A stretch of DNA of 64,000 nucleotides, from positions 62,001 to 126,000 of the forward strand of contig PGXL01000010.1 in assembly GCA_002839095.1 (NCBI GenBank), given 5' to 3'. Below, in pieces: positions 36,589 to 48,142 of this stretch (its first letter is position 1; each line of letters starts with the position of its first letter). The DNA is from Tenericutes bacterium HGW-Tenericutes-2 (GTDB taxonomy: Bacteria; Bacillota_I; Bacilli_A; Acholeplasmatales; Acholeplasmataceae). The position numbers and the translations under genes were made by a program. Under the pieces are notes generated by a model. The model was not told where the DNA came from. It did no database searches and saw only the letters and a list, made by a program, of their open reading frames with translations.

Positions 36589-37367
36589 TGTTATTTTTAG
36601 TCAATGCAGTTGCATTGTTCGTATTTTTTAATATATTTTTCGTTATTGCTCAACTCAAAAAGAATAATGGGATTGCTGATATGGCATGGGGTTTAGGATT
36701 TGTAGTTGTTGCAATCACTTCACTTATTTTCACTGGAAATTACTCGGTTCAAGCCTTAGCAGTCACATTACTTGTTCTATTATGGGGATTTAGACTATTC
36801 TTCTACATTGGTCTAAGAAACTGGTCTAAGCCTGAGGATTTCAGATATGTTGAAATGCGTAAGAAATGGAAAACAAATGTAGCACTCAAGGCATATCTCA
36901 TTGTCTTTATGCTTCAAATGTCATTTTTATATATCATTTCACTTCCAATCCAGCTTGTTAATTTTGTTGAAGTTACTCTAGATTTAACTGGTTATATTAT
37001 TGTTGGATTAGGAGTATTCCTATGGTTGATTGGATTCTATTTTGAAGCAGTTGGCGACCAACAGCTTAAGAATTTCAAGAAAAATCCTGAAAATAAGGGA
37101 AAGATTATGAGCTCGGGATTATGGAAATATACAAGACATCCAAATTACTTTGGTGAAGCTTTGATGTGGTGGAGTGTATGGGTTGTTTCTATGTCAACAC
37201 TATCAATAACTAGTCTTTATGGAATTGTAGGTCCTTTATTTATTACTTACTTACTACTTTATGTTTCAGGTGTTCCATTACTTGAAAAGAAATACAAGAA
37301 TAATGAAGCTTTTCAAGCCTATGCGAAAAAAACTTCGATTTTCTTCCCGCTACCACCTAAAAAATAA
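36588..37367 (+). CDS. DUF1295 family membrane protein (steroid-reductase-like fold)
   Basis: Membrane protein of 259 residues with about six helices and the family's C-terminal signature [18 protein letters not shown] near 182-199, shared with isoprenylcysteine methyltransferase-like and steroid 5-alpha-reductase-like enzymes. An NADPH-dependent lipid reductase or SAM-dependent activity is possible but unproven. Its ATG overlaps the stop of the DAK2-DegV gene (TAATG), so the two are translationally coupled. A strong terminator follows. Confidence 0.87.
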   Translation: MLFLVNAVALFVFFNIFFVIAQLKKNNGIADMAWGLGFVVVAITSLIFTGNYSVQALAVTLLVLLWGFRLFFYIGLRNWSKPEDFRYVEMRKKWKTNVALKAYLIVFMLQMSFLYIISLPIQLVNFVEVTLDLTGYIIVGLGVFLWLIGFYFEAVGDQQLKNFKKNPENKGKIMSSGLWKYTRHPNYFGEALMWWSVWVVSMSTLSITSLYGIVGPLFITYLLLYVSGVPLLEKKYKNNEAFQAYAKKTSIFFPLPPKK

Positions 37368-37373
37368 TAAAGA

Positions 37374-37402
37374 AAAAAACCAGAAAAAATCTGGTTTTTT
37401 TT
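37374..37402. terminator. Terminator between DUF1295 gene and dnaJ
   Basis: AACCAGA (37378-37384), loop of five A, TCTGGTT (37390-37396), extended by flanking A and T runs; serves both convergent transcripts. Confidence 0.9.
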
Positions 37403-37418
37403 ATCTTCTTTCATCAAA

Positions 37419-38543
37419 TTAGTTTTTAAACATATTTTTGAATTTTTCCCAATTTGATTCTTTATCCTTTTTTTCTAATCTTTCTAAATCTTCATAAAGC
37501 TTCTTTTCAGCATTGGAAATATTCTTAGGTGTTTTCACTTGAATCACAACCTGTTGATCACCTTTTCGTTTAGATCGAACGTTTGCTACACCCTTTTCAC
37601 GCATTCTAAGAATGGTTCCATGCTCAATGCCCGCTGGAATTTTTAAATCAACGTCACCATAAATGGTAGGTATTTCAACAGTGGCTCCTAATACTGCTTG
37701 CGTAAATGTTATTGGAACCTCAAGGATGATATCATCACCTTGTCTTTGGAATACTTTATGAGGTCTAACTCTGAAGTTAAGGAATAAATCTCCTTTTTCT
37801 CCACCCTTAGTTCCTCCTGAACCATATCCAGCAACCTTTAAGGACATGTTATTATCGACACCTGCTGGAATATTAACATCCACAGTTTTCTGATTTTTAA
37901 CTCTACCTTTACCGTTACATGTATTACAACGTTTTTTAATAATTTTACCAGCACCACCGCATTTTGGACAAACCTGTTGTGTACGCATCGCACCAAACAT
38001 CGTGCGCTGCTCTACATTGATAAATCCATCTCCATGACAGCGGTCACAGGCTTCGATATCCTTGCTGGATTCAGCTCCTGAGCCGTGACAAACATGACAT
38101 TCTTCATCCACTTCAACATTGATGGTTTTTTTAGTACCTAAAACAGCATCCATAAAATCAATGGTCATTGTGCGTTCTAAATCATCACCGCGCTGTGGTC
38201 CATTGTAGTTTTGTTGCGAACGAGTTCTTCCTCCACCACCAAAAAATTGGCTGAATATATCGGAGAATCCTCCCATATCACCAAAGCCACCAAAGCCCTG
38301 TCCACCAGCTCCACCAAAAGGATTACCTTGGTGACCATATTGGTCATATCCAGCTCTCTTTTGTGGATCGCTTAATGTATCATAAGCTTCTTGAACCTCT
38401 TTAAATTTAACTTCCGCATCATGTTCCTTAGAAACGTCTGGATGATATTTCTTCGCTAATCCACGATACGCTTTTTTTATTTCATCATCTGACGCACTCT
38501 TGGAAATCCCAAGGACGTCATAGTAATCTCTTTTATCTGCCAT
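37419..38543 (-). CDS. dnaJ: Chaperone protein DnaJ
   Basis: Hsp40 co-chaperone that stimulates DnaK ATPase. The 374 residues have a J domain with HPD (KKYHPDVSKE, near 33), a Gly/Phe-rich linker (GGAGGQGFGGFGDMGGF), four CxxCxGxG zinc motifs (CHVCHGSG, CDRCHGDG, CPKCGGAG, CNTCNGKG) and the substrate-binding C-terminal domain. Last gene of hrcA-grpE-dnaK-dnaJ, separated from dnaK by 50 bases containing a perfect hairpin. Confidence 0.97.
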   Translation of the reverse strand: MADKRDYYDVLGISKSASDDEIKKAYRGLAKKYHPDVSKEHDAEVKFKEVQEAYDTLSDPQKRAGYDQYGHQGNPFGGAGGQGFGGFGDMGGFSDIFSQFFGGGGRTRSQQNYNGPQRGDDLERTMTIDFMDAVLGTKKTINVEVDEECHVCHGSGAESSKDIEACDRCHGDGFINVEQRTMFGAMRTQQVCPKCGGAGKIIKKRCNTCNGKGRVKNQKTVDVNIPAGVDNNMSLKVAGYGSGGTKGGEKGDLFLNFRVRPHKVFQRQGDDIILEVPITFTQAVLGATVEIPTIYGDVDLKIPAGIEHGTILRMREKGVANVRSKRKGDQQVVIQVKTPKNISNAEKKLYEDLERLEKKDKESNWEKFKNMFKN

Positions 38544-38563
38544 AACATCAACTCCATAGTTTA

Positions 38564-38585
38564 AAGTAGGACAAAAGTCCTACTT
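38564..38585 (-). other. Intercistronic hairpin between dnaK and dnaJ
   Basis: AAGTAGGAC (38564-38572), loop AAAA, GTCCTACTT (38577-38585). On the transcribed strand only three U follow the stem, so it is a poor terminator; it may instead stabilise the dnaK 3' end or lower dnaJ expression. Confidence 0.7.
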
Positions 38586-38593
38586 AATTATTT

Positions 38594-40976
<2,383 letters not shown>

Positions 40977-40988
40977 TGTTATCATCCT

Positions 40989-42002
40989 TTACTTTTTATA
41001 TAATTTGCCTATGTTGCTTGCGATGTATTCCACTAAAGGGATGACCTTGCTGTAATCCATTCTAGTCGGTCCTAAGACGGCAATTGTGCCATGCTCTAAA
41101 TCGCTAATTCGGTACGGAATTGAAATCATGGTGCAATTTTCCATCGGTATGAGCTGTAAGTCACTGCCAAACCTTATACTTAATCCTTCGTGATCACCAA
41201 TTAATTTAACTAACTCTCTTCGATCAAGCATTTCAACAAAGTTCTTGATATGCCTTACATTATGAAACTCAGGCTGTTCAAAGACATTGGTAACACCAGA
41301 TAGATAGAAATTTTCTTCAGCAAATTTAGAAAACGCGTGAATAAATGAGTGGACAAGCTGTGTTTGATACTCAATAAATGACTCGATTTCAGTTTTCGCA
41401 AATTCTGCTTCTAAAATATCCTTAGCTTCTGTAATCAATCGATCTCTTAATAAATCATCTAATGTCTTAATGACTTCCTTTAAATCATTAATCTTCATCG
41501 TATCAGGGATTGTAATATTTTGGTGTTGAACATGTCCTTGATCGGTAACAATTAAGATAACTGCATCATGCTCTCCGAGCGGAATGAAATCAATTTTCTT
41601 AATCGTAGACATTTGATGTGTTGGACCAACTGCCATCGCAGTATAGTTTGTAAGCTCTGATAATAAATGAATTGCTTCTTCAACCGCTTGTTCTCTACCA
41701 AGTTTATTCTTGAAAAATATTTCATCAATCAAAGGAAATTTATCGACAACCTCAGAATCTCTTGTTACTAAATGCTCGACATAATAGCGGTAGCCCATTT
41801 CAGAGGGAACGCGACCACTTGATGTGTGCGTTTTTTCTAAATAACCTAAATCTTCGAGTTGCGCCATGTCATAACGTAATGTTGCACTAGAAAAATTCAG
41901 ATAAGGCATCTGGGTGAGTGCTTTTGATCCTACTGGTTGGGCATCCTTGACATAAGTTTCAATGATGGCTTTCAGTATCAGTTTTTGTCTGCTGGTAATC
42001 AT
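40989..42002 (-). CDS. hrcA: Heat-inducible transcription repressor HrcA
   Basis: Represses class I heat-shock genes by binding CIRCE; its folding depends on GroEL. The 337 residues have the N-terminal winged helix (RQKLILKAIIETYVKDAQPVGSK written in part: LKAIIETYVKDAQPVGS) and the family motif GYLEKTHTSSGRVPSEMGYR near 52-71, and VLGPTRMDYSKVIPLVEYI near the end. First gene of hrcA-grpE-dnaK-dnaJ behind a promoter flanked by two CIRCE-like elements, so it is autoregulated. Confidence 0.96.
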   Translation of the reverse strand: MITSRQKLILKAIIETYVKDAQPVGSKALTQMPYLNFSSATLRYDMAQLEDLGYLEKTHTSSGRVPSEMGYRYYVEHLVTRDSEVVDKFPLIDEIFFKNKLGREQAVEEAIHLLSELTNYTAMAVGPTHQMSTIKKIDFIPLGEHDAVILIVTDQGHVQHQNITIPDTMKINDLKEVIKTLDDLLRDRLITEAKDILEAEFAKTEIESFIEYQTQLVHSFIHAFSKFAEENFYLSGVTNVFEQPEFHNVRHIKNFVEMLDRRELVKLIGDHEGLSIRFGSDLQLIPMENCTMISIPYRISDLEHGTIAVLGPTRMDYSKVIPLVEYIASNIGKLYKK

Positions 42003-42015
42003 TCGTACACCTCAT

Positions 42016-42089
42016 TTAGCACTCATTTGGGTTTTGTGCCAACTTTATTGTATTATAATTGATTGGCACTGTCAAGTATTATGTGCTAT
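42016..42089 (-). promoter_or_regulatory. hrcA operon promoter with two CIRCE-like elements
   Basis: Promoter on the minus strand: TTGACA (42075-42070), 17 bases, TACAAT (42052-42047). Proximal CIRCE: TTAGCACTC (42016-42024), nine bases, TTGTGCCAA (42034-42042); the left arm is perfect, the right matches six of nine. Distal CIRCE-like: TTGGCACTG (42063-42071), nine bases, ATGTGCTAT (42081-42089), overlapping the -35 box. The conserved nine-base gap is kept in both. Confidence 0.85.
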
Positions 42090-42094
42090 TTTCC

Positions 42095-42124
42095 ACAAAA
42101 AAATAAAAGACACTTAAGTGTCTT
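42095..42124 (-). terminator. Terminator after the MBL-fold gene
   Basis: AAGACAC-TTAA-GTGTCTT (42107-42124); on the minus strand TTTATTTTTTT follows. It overlaps the stop codon of the gene. Confidence 0.85.
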
Positions 42125-42737
42125 ATTTTTGTGATTGCTTTACCCACTTCAAATAAAAGGGATTATTCTTTGTTTCATAGCGGATGGTTGATATCTCATC
42201 ATGCCCTGGATATATTTTGATGTTTCCTGGCAGACTACAAAGCATTAAAATACTTTTTCTAAGCTCTACTAAATTACCTGAATATAAATCATGTCTACCA
42301 ACAGATTCCTTAAATAGTGTGTCTCCCGTAAAAAGTCTTTGTTCATATAGGAAGCATAAACCACCCTTTGTATGACCTGGCGTATAATAAACAGTGACGA
42401 AATGATCTGCAAGGGGTATTTTATCTAAGTGCTTTACATAAATAAAATTCAAGTTTTTTCTTTTATAAGGATGTGCCTTTGGTGCATATCCATTGTACTG
42501 ATCTTCAAATAAGAGATGCGCGTCATCCGTATGCATGTAAATAGGAACATCAAATTCTCCAATTAAATGGATATGATCCTGATGTGCATGTGTTAATAAG
42601 ATTCCAAGTAGTGTTCTACCCATTAGCGCTGCTATAATATCCTCATAGTCATGCGAAGGATCGATTAATAGGCAGGAATCGAATCTACAGATTAAATAGC
42701 TATGGGCAAAATCATTTTTTTCTTTAAATGTATTCAT
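42123..42737 (-). CDS. MBL-fold metallo-hydrolase (glyoxalase II-like)
   Basis: Zinc-dependent hydrolase, 204 residues. The metal motif THAHQDHIHLIG (HxHxDH) near 51-57, a further His in YYTPGHTKGGLCF near 123, Asp in FTGDTLF and a terminal His in YPGHDEIST define the fold. Substrate unknown; the presence of mgsA elsewhere makes a glyoxalase II-like role imaginable, but many such proteins act on other thioesters. Sits between rpmG and the heat-shock operon, with its own terminator. Confidence 0.88.
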   Translation of the reverse strand: MNTFKEKNDFAHSYLICRFDSCLLIDPSHDYEDIIAALMGRTLLGILLTHAHQDHIHLIGEFDVPIYMHTDDAHLLFEDQYNGYAPKAHPYKRKNLNFIYVKHLDKIPLADHFVTVYYTPGHTKGGLCFLYEQRLFTGDTLFKESVGRHDLYSGNLVELRKSILMLCSLPGNIKIYPGHDEISTIRYETKNNPFYLKWVKQSQK

Positions 42738-42750
42738 ATTTTCTTATAGA

Positions 42751-42774
42751 AAAAAAACTATTCCAAGAATAGCT
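42751..42774 (-). terminator. Terminator of rpmG
   Basis: CTATTC (42758-42763), CAA, GAATAG (42767-42772); eight T follow on the minus strand, partly preceding the MBL-fold gene start. Confidence 0.8.
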
Positions 42775-42923
42775 TATTTCTTTTCTTTATGGGTTGTAGC
42801 TTTTCTTTCACGTGGGCAGTACTTCTTCATTTCCAAGCGCTCTGGATGAGCTTTTTTATTCTTGGTAGTATGATAGTTTTCTTCGCCACATTCTGTACAA
42901 ACCAATTTGACTAGGTCTCGCAT
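42774..42923 (-). CDS. rpmG: 50S ribosomal protein L33
   Basis: Translation of the minus strand from ATG 42923 to TAA 42774 gives 49 residues starting [17 protein letters not shown] and containing [18 protein letters not shown], a classical L33 of normal length. Three cysteines are present (CTEC and YC), the usual pattern of the three-Cys L33 variant. SD GGAGGG lies before the ATG. It is too short for most ORF cut-offs. A terminator follows directly. Confidence 0.95.
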   Translation of the reverse strand: MRDLVKLVCTECGEENYHTTKNKKAHPERLEMKKYCPRERKATTHKEKK

Positions 42924-43071
42924 GATATTCCCTCCAAACGTACGAATACATTATAACAAAACAATATCATTATTTCAATCATTTAAAATATTATTTTTTT
43001 ATTGTTGACTAAATATGCAAAAATAAGGATTCAATCAAGCATTTCAACTACCAATTTAACGTATTCTACTA

Positions 43072-43077
43072 TATAAT
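43072..43077 (+). promoter_or_regulatory. -10 box of ispG
   Basis: TATAAT 19 bases before the ATG; -35 (TACCAA) is weak. Confidence 0.5.
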
Positions 43078-43095
43078 CTATGTAGGTGATAAAAA

Positions 43096-44163
43096 ATGTT
43101 AATTAGAGAGAAGTCTAGACCAGTTCAGGTAGGACCCTACCAACTTGGTGGAAATAATAAGGTCTACATACAAAGTATGACCAATACGCACACAAAGGAT
43201 GTTGAAGCAACCGTTAAACAAATTAAAGCTCTTGAAGAAGCTGGTTGTGAGATTATCAGAGTTGCTGTTTTAGATATGGTGGATGCACAGTCCTTAGGTG
43301 AGATTAAAAAGCAGATTAATATACCATTAGTCGCAGATATCCATTTTGACTATCGTCTTGCTTTAGAAGCAATCAATCAGGGTGTTGATAAGATTAGATT
43401 GAACCCAGGAAATATTCCAAAGCGTGAACATGTGATGGAAGTTGTTGAAGCATGTAAAAAGAAAAATATTCCAATTCGCATTGGTGTAAATTCTGGATCA
43501 CTACCTAACCGTATGGCTCCTACTGCTGAAAACATGGTAGAAACTGCTAGACATCATGTAGAGATTTTAGAATCCATGGGATTTTATGATATTGCGCTAT
43601 CCCTTAAGGCTACCGATATGAAGCTAATGATTGAAGCGTATCGTTTAGCTGCTAAGACCTTCCCATATCCATTACACTTAGGTGTTACTGAAGCAGGAAC
43701 TGCATTTTCTGGTGCTATTAAGAGTGCGATGGGCATCGGTATTTTACTTGCTGAAGGCATTGGAAATACAATTCGAGTGTCTTTAACTGATAATCCAGTT
43801 TTAGAAATTCAAGCAGCGAAAGAGATTTTAAAGAACTTAGGTTTAAAGGATAAGGTTCCTAACTTAATTTCTTGTCCAACCTGTGGAAGAATTCAATATG
43901 ATATGATCGATATCGCAAAGAGAATCGAAGAGTATCTATTAAAAATTAATAAAACAATCAATGTAGCAATCATGGGCTGTGCAGTTAACGGTCCTGGTGA
44001 AGCGACACATGCAGATATCGGTATTGCTGGTGGTAAAGGCGAAGCGATATTATTCAGACGTGGAAAAATTATTAAAAAGATTAAAGAATCTGAAGTTTAT
44101 GATGTTTTAGTTGAAGAAATTAATAATTTTGATGATTCAGTTCAAACAAATGGCGAGCACTAA
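43096..44163 (+). CDS. ispG: 4-hydroxy-3-methylbut-2-enyl diphosphate synthase (flavodoxin)
   Basis: Iron-sulfur enzyme of the MEP isoprenoid pathway (GcpE), converting MEcPP to HMBPP. The 355 residues contain the TIM-barrel start [40 protein letters not shown], and the 4Fe-4S cysteines in [12 protein letters not shown] and [11 protein letters not shown]. Indicates that isoprenoids are made by the MEP rather than the mevalonate route. Monocistronic; its stop lies in a terminator hairpin. Confidence 0.96.
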   Translation: MLIREKSRPVQVGPYQLGGNNKVYIQSMTNTHTKDVEATVKQIKALEEAGCEIIRVAVLDMVDAQSLGEIKKQINIPLVADIHFDYRLALEAINQGVDKIRLNPGNIPKREHVMEVVEACKKKNIPIRIGVNSGSLPNRMAPTAENMVETARHHVEILESMGFYDIALSLKATDMKLMIEAYRLAAKTFPYPLHLGVTEAGTAFSGAIKSAMGIGILLAEGIGNTIRVSLTDNPVLEIQAAKEILKNLGLKDKVPNLISCPTCGRIQYDMIDIAKRIEEYLLKINKTINVAIMGCAVNGPGEATHADIGIAGGKGEAILFRRGKIIKKIKESEVYDVLVEEINNFDDSVQTNGEH

Positions 44164-44178
44164 GGCTCGCCATTTTTA
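44148..44178 (+). terminator. Terminator of ispG
   Basis: AAATGGCGAGC (44148-44158), loop ACTAAG, GCTCGCCATTT (44165-44175), 11-bp stem then T. Confidence 0.92.
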
Positions 44179-45567
44179 TTAATCATTGGGCATATTGACT
44201 TCCATATATTCAATCATAGGATGCTTCATCAAGAAAAGTGAATCATCGTAATTAAATCCTATCATATCATAATAATTAAATTGTCTGAAATAATCGTAAT
44301 ACTGCAAAACAGAAATAGTATTGGTTTTTCTAGTTAAACCAATGACTTGCTTACCATAGGTATCACTAATAATATTATAGTGAGTATTGTATTGCTGAAC
44401 GGATGCGAGCATCCCTTCAATACCATCTCTTTCATAATACTTGAAAAGATAAAAATATTCTTTTCCCATAGTAACATTTTTCTTTGAATCCAATCTAAAA
44501 CTGTCATCAGTAAAGACATACTGGCTTTCTTTTTTTACTATAGGGTCTACTTCCCTAACAATATCAAGTTTATCTTGATTACGAATAATATCTATATTAC
44601 ACTTATAAGCTCCATTTAATTCTGTATATTTAATTTCAAGTTGATATCCATCTTGATGATAACTTCCAGTACCAACGACATCATTTCTTATTGTTTCTGA
44701 TGCCCCTGGATAAAATGTGGATTTTTCAAGGATGAACCCAAGCGTGTTATTAGGTAGAACACTGACTTGCATATCATAAACAACTTTCATGTATTCAGAG
44801 AGATCTTCACTATTAAAGTCAGGCAAATCTAAACTTTTATGATTTTCAATAAAATATTGATCAGGTATTTTTGAAAAGATTTGTGTTGAAGTCATACCCG
44901 ACTCATTAAAGACTTGGTTTACTTGAAACCTTTCATTAATATATGTATGATAATACTGATTTTCAAACAAAAATATAGAAGCAATCACCATATCAGCCTG
45001 GTACAAAATCAAATTATCATCTGAATCATAGGAAAGAATAATTTTCGTAAGTATCTCTATACTAGTATTTAGTGGTTTTTCATCCTCAAATCGAGTAGCA
45101 TTATATATTTGATAAGGAGTCTCTCCACTTTTAAACTCATGAAAAATGAGAGCAAAATGATCATCTTCATTAGAGATGACAGTTGGTTTTTCACATGTGT
45201 GACTCATTACAGTCTTATAAATAACATTTCCAGTGTGATCCATGTAGGTACAATCATAAGGTATATATTGATTATCATCATAAAGTTTATTTTGAATCAG
45301 TAGAAATGATCCAACAAAAAGAACTAAAAGAATAGGTCTCCATATTTCACTAACAAAAACATATCGATTGGTGTCCTTATTTTGTTTTACCTTTAAATAA
45401 AACGATATGAAAGTATAAAAAACTGCAGCAATAATTGTTAAGTAATATGTTATCTCTTTAGTGAAAACTAAAAAATTAGATGGAAAAGCTTGATTCACAC
45501 TAATCACTGAAACGATGTACATGATGATTGCAAAGTAAAAGATTAAATTCATTTTTTTAAGAGTCAT
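44179..45567 (-). CDS. Unrecognised membrane-anchored protein
   Basis: I do not recognise this 462-residue protein. Three hydrophobic helices lie at about residues 6-26, 38-58 and 75-95, followed by a long domain of some 360 residues that is rich in Asp, Tyr, Asn and Ser and predicted to be outside the cell. ATG 45567 is chosen because SD GGAGGGG lies just upstream; a longer frame begins at 45630. It is the last leftward gene before ispG and is separated from the lipoprotein gene by that gene's terminator. No motif suggests an enzyme. Confidence 0.75.
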   Translation of the reverse strand: MTLKKMNLIFYFAIIMYIVSVISVNQAFPSNFLVFTKEITYYLTIIAAVFYTFISFYLKVKQNKDTNRYVFVSEIWRPILLVLFVGSFLLIQNKLYDDNQYIPYDCTYMDHTGNVIYKTVMSHTCEKPTVISNEDDHFALIFHEFKSGETPYQIYNATRFEDEKPLNTSIEILTKIILSYDSDDNLILYQADMVIASIFLFENQYYHTYINERFQVNQVFNESGMTSTQIFSKIPDQYFIENHKSLDLPDFNSEDLSEYMKVVYDMQVSVLPNNTLGFILEKSTFYPGASETIRNDVVGTGSYHQDGYQLEIKYTELNGAYKCNIDIIRNQDKLDIVREVDPIVKKESQYVFTDDSFRLDSKKNVTMGKEYFYLFKYYERDGIEGMLASVQQYNTHYNIISDTYGKQVIGLTRKTNTISVLQYYDYFRQFNYYDMIGFNYDDSLFLMKHPMIEYMEVNMPND

Positions 45568-45607
45568 GGTCCCCTCCAATACGTCTTCTTTGTTATATTT
45601 TATCATA

Positions 45608-45651
45608 AAAAATAAAAAATGATATATCACTAATTAGCTCTATATCATTTT
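45608..45651 (-). terminator. Terminator of the lipoprotein gene
   Basis: Arms 45616-45626 and 45641-45651 (AAAATGATATA/TATATCATTTT), 14-base loop, with TTTTATTTTTTAT on the minus strand after the stem. Confidence 0.75.
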
Positions 45652-45675
45652 ATATATTGATGTTTTTATACTGAT

Positions 45676-46065
45676 TTACTCTGCTCTTCTAAACTTAGCT
45701 GAAAACGTAATATCATACTCTGCTAGCTCAACATTGTTCATATGGATTTCTCCATCAACATAGTCATAGACTTCCTTGATATTTGTAAATCCAACCTTAG
45801 TAGTGATTGTAATTTTATCACCCTTAATTTTGTAGGATGCTACTTCCTCATAAACCTCAGCACCAACTTGTGAACCCTTTGACTTGACAGCCAGTGAACC
45901 ATCTTCAAATAACTCAATCGTGTAATATTGAAAATTTCCAAGATTAACATCTCCAGTCATTTCATAAAGCTCGTATAATCCAGCTTCCTCCTCGTAGCTT
46001 GGTGTACAGCCATAAAGCATAACTGCAGTTAGGATTACCCCCACCAATAACAACATTTTTTTCAT
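45676..46065 (-). CDS. Small lipoprotein of unknown function
   Basis: 129 residues with a lipoprotein signal: hydrophobic stretch MLLLVGVILTAVMLYGC, the lipobox LYGC, then a surface domain of about 110 residues that reads as a beta-rich fold (YYTIELFEDGSLAVKSKGS, SYKIKGDKITITTKVG), similar in pattern to the small lipocalin-like/DUF-type domains of Firmicutes lipoproteins. The second of two adjacent ATG codons is better spaced from SD AGAGGA. It follows the ABC-F gene by 23 bases, so it may end that long operon. Confidence 0.8.
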   Translation of the reverse strand: MKKMLLLVGVILTAVMLYGCTPSYEEEAGLYELYEMTGDVNLGNFQYYTIELFEDGSLAVKSKGSQVGAEVYEEVASYKIKGDKITITTKVGFTNIKEVYDYVDGEIHMNNVELAEYDITFSAKFRRAE

Positions 46066-46091
46066 CATAATCCTCTTTTCTTTTTTTTATT

Positions 46092-47633
46092 CTAAGTGAC
46101 AAATAAAGTGATCTCGTAGTCACAAATATCCGAATAGAATTCCTTTTCATGCGATACCAAGATTAAGGTGCCCTGATATTTAATCATCGCTTCCTTCAAC
46201 GCTTCTTTAGCATTCACATCTAAGTGATTGGTTGGTTCATCAAAGATTAAGACATTCCCCTTTTGGTGTCTAAGTAGAGCTAGTCTAACTTTCGTTTGTT
46301 CTCCACCAGAAAGTGTATTGATATCACGTGTCGCCATTTCATAATCAATTCCGTGGTTTCCTAATAGAGACATGACTTCCTTTTTAGTGAAATGTGGATA
46401 TTTTATATGGACAACCTGGAATGGAGTGAGTCCATCATCAAATATAGAATCTTGCTCAAAATAGGCAATCTTCGCTGTATCAATCCATTTATATTCTCCA
46501 CCAAGTTTTGGGATAATCCCTAGAACAGTTTTCAAAAATGTGGATTTACCAATCCCGTTTTTTCCCGTTATAGCCACTTTTTCTTCCTTAAGGATTGCTA
46601 TACTCAAAGCTTCTAACAAAGGCTCCTGATAGCCAATTTCAAGGTCTATTGTGGTAAGTACGTCTTTACCTGTAGCTGTAGCGAATGGAAAATTGAAATG
46701 ATAGGTCTTATCATGCTTTGGTGCGACTACTCTTTCTATTTTTTCTAGCATCTTTCTTCTACTTTGTGCCCGTTTAGTTGTCGATGCTCTGACAATGTTT
46801 CTTTGAATGAAATCCTCAGTTTTTTGGATAAACTTTTGTTGCGAAACAAATGCTTTTTCCATTTGACTCATTCTGAGTTCTCTTTCCTTTAAGTAATATG
46901 CATAATCACCCTTATATCTTGTGATATTTCCATTCTCTAATGCAAAGACTGTATTTGCAATTTCCATTAGAAATTCTTCGTGGTGAGATACCACGATATA
47001 GGCTTTTGGATAATTGATTAAAAATTTGGATAACCAATCGATATGTCTTACATCTAAAAAGTTTGTAGGCTCATCTAGAAGTAATACATCTGAATCTCCT
47101 AGTAATAATTTACCTAAAATAATCTTAGCGCGCATACCGCCAGATAGATGCTTAATTGGTTCTTCTAATATATCCATGGTTAAGCCTAGACCGTGTATTA
47201 TATTACCGACTTTTGACTTAATTGAATAAAAATCTGCTTGCAGCAATTGGTCACCTAATTGTGATGCCCAATTGAGCAATCGATCATGGTCTTTTTCTGG
47301 CGCAGTAACTACACTTTCGTATAGTCTTTCCATTTCCCTTTCTTTTTCAAATAAGGGTAAAAAGACGTCATATAAATAATTCTTTACTAACAAATTCGGA
47401 TCAACATTTGCATATTGGTCTAAATAGCCAATCTTTTTATTTGGCACCCAATTGATAAACCCTTGATCGGGTGTTAATGATTTTTCAAGTAGCTTCAGCA
47501 GTGTGGATTTGCCAGTTCCGTTGGGTCCAACTAAAACGGCATGCTCTCCCTCAAAAAGACGCATTGAGGCTTTTTGATAGAGGTTTTCACCACTGTAGCT
47601 AAATACTATATTTTCTACTTCTAAAATGCTCAT
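46092..47633 (-). CDS. ABC-F family ribosome-associated ATPase
   Basis: Cytoplasmic twin-ATPase without membrane domain, 513 residues. Two Walker A loops (GPNGTGKST near 36 and GKNGIGKST near 355), two signatures (LSGGMRAK, LSGGEQTK), two Walker B (LLLDEPTNFLD, LIFDEPTNHLD) and the P-site linker near 255-300 (FIQRNIVRASTTKRAQSRRK) that reaches the ribosomal peptidyl-transferase site. ABC-F proteins either relieve stalled translation or protect against antibiotics; which applies here cannot be told. Starts four bases inside the thioesterase gene. Confidence 0.92.
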   Translation of the reverse strand: MSILEVENIVFSYSGENLYQKASMRLFEGEHAVLVGPNGTGKSTLLKLLEKSLTPDQGFINWVPNKKIGYLDQYANVDPNLLVKNYLYDVFLPLFEKEREMERLYESVVTAPEKDHDRLLNWASQLGDQLLQADFYSIKSKVGNIIHGLGLTMDILEEPIKHLSGGMRAKIILGKLLLGDSDVLLLDEPTNFLDVRHIDWLSKFLINYPKAYIVVSHHEEFLMEIANTVFALENGNITRYKGDYAYYLKERELRMSQMEKAFVSQQKFIQKTEDFIQRNIVRASTTKRAQSRRKMLEKIERVVAPKHDKTYHFNFPFATATGKDVLTTIDLEIGYQEPLLEALSIAILKEEKVAITGKNGIGKSTFLKTVLGIIPKLGGEYKWIDTAKIAYFEQDSIFDDGLTPFQVVHIKYPHFTKKEVMSLLGNHGIDYEMATRDINTLSGGEQTKVRLALLRHQKGNVLIFDEPTNHLDVNAKEALKEAMIKYQGTLILVSHEKEFYSDICDYEITLFVT

Positions 47634-48142
47634 TTTGGTAAGTCGAAGCTAAGTGGAGGTTGATCATCCTCGACATAGATCCATTTCTCCTCGATAAAAT
47701 TATCTCCGTTTACTATTTTTTCAACAGACTGTTTCATATATTTTCCGGTGCAGGTTGCAAGTATCTCGTTATTTTCGTCACAAAGATAGCCCTCACCCTC
47801 AAAAATCATTCTCCTATTGGAAGTGATTTTCCCGACAGCTTTAAGTTCCTGATCAAGAGGAACCGGCTTTAAAAAGCGGATGTTTAAATCCACTGTTACT
47901 CCCCATACAGTCATATCAATCATTTGAATTGCACGACCGATGGTTTCATCTAATAACGCGGTAATAATACCACCATGCATTCTAGATGGGTAGCTTTGAT
48001 GGATATCAGATCCCTTGAATACTCCAAGAATCGTATGATCTTCAAGCTCATAAAAATTGGTATGAAGTCCTGCATCATTATTCATTCCGCAGACAAAACA
48101 CATATCTGAATTATTTTGTTTTCTAGTCACCTTATAGATCAT
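47630..48142 (-). CDS. Hotdog-fold thioesterase (PaaI-like)
   Basis: Predicted acyl-CoA thioesterase of 170 residues. The central helix motif RMHGGIITALLDETIGRAIQ, with the family's HGG and the acidic Asp-Glu, marks the PaaI/YbgC-type hotdog fold. The N-terminal CFVCGMNNDAGLH segment is typical of a Firmicutes subgroup. Overlaps both neighbours by four bases, within the seven-gene operon that begins with the Nudix gene. Confidence 0.88.
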   Translation of the reverse strand: MIYKVTRKQNNSDMCFVCGMNNDAGLHTNFYELEDHTILGVFKGSDIHQSYPSRMHGGIITALLDETIGRAIQMIDMTVWGVTVDLNIRFLKPVPLDQELKAVGKITSNRRMIFEGEGYLCDENNEILATCTGKYMKQSVEKIVNGDNFIEEKWIYVEDDQPPLSFDLPK

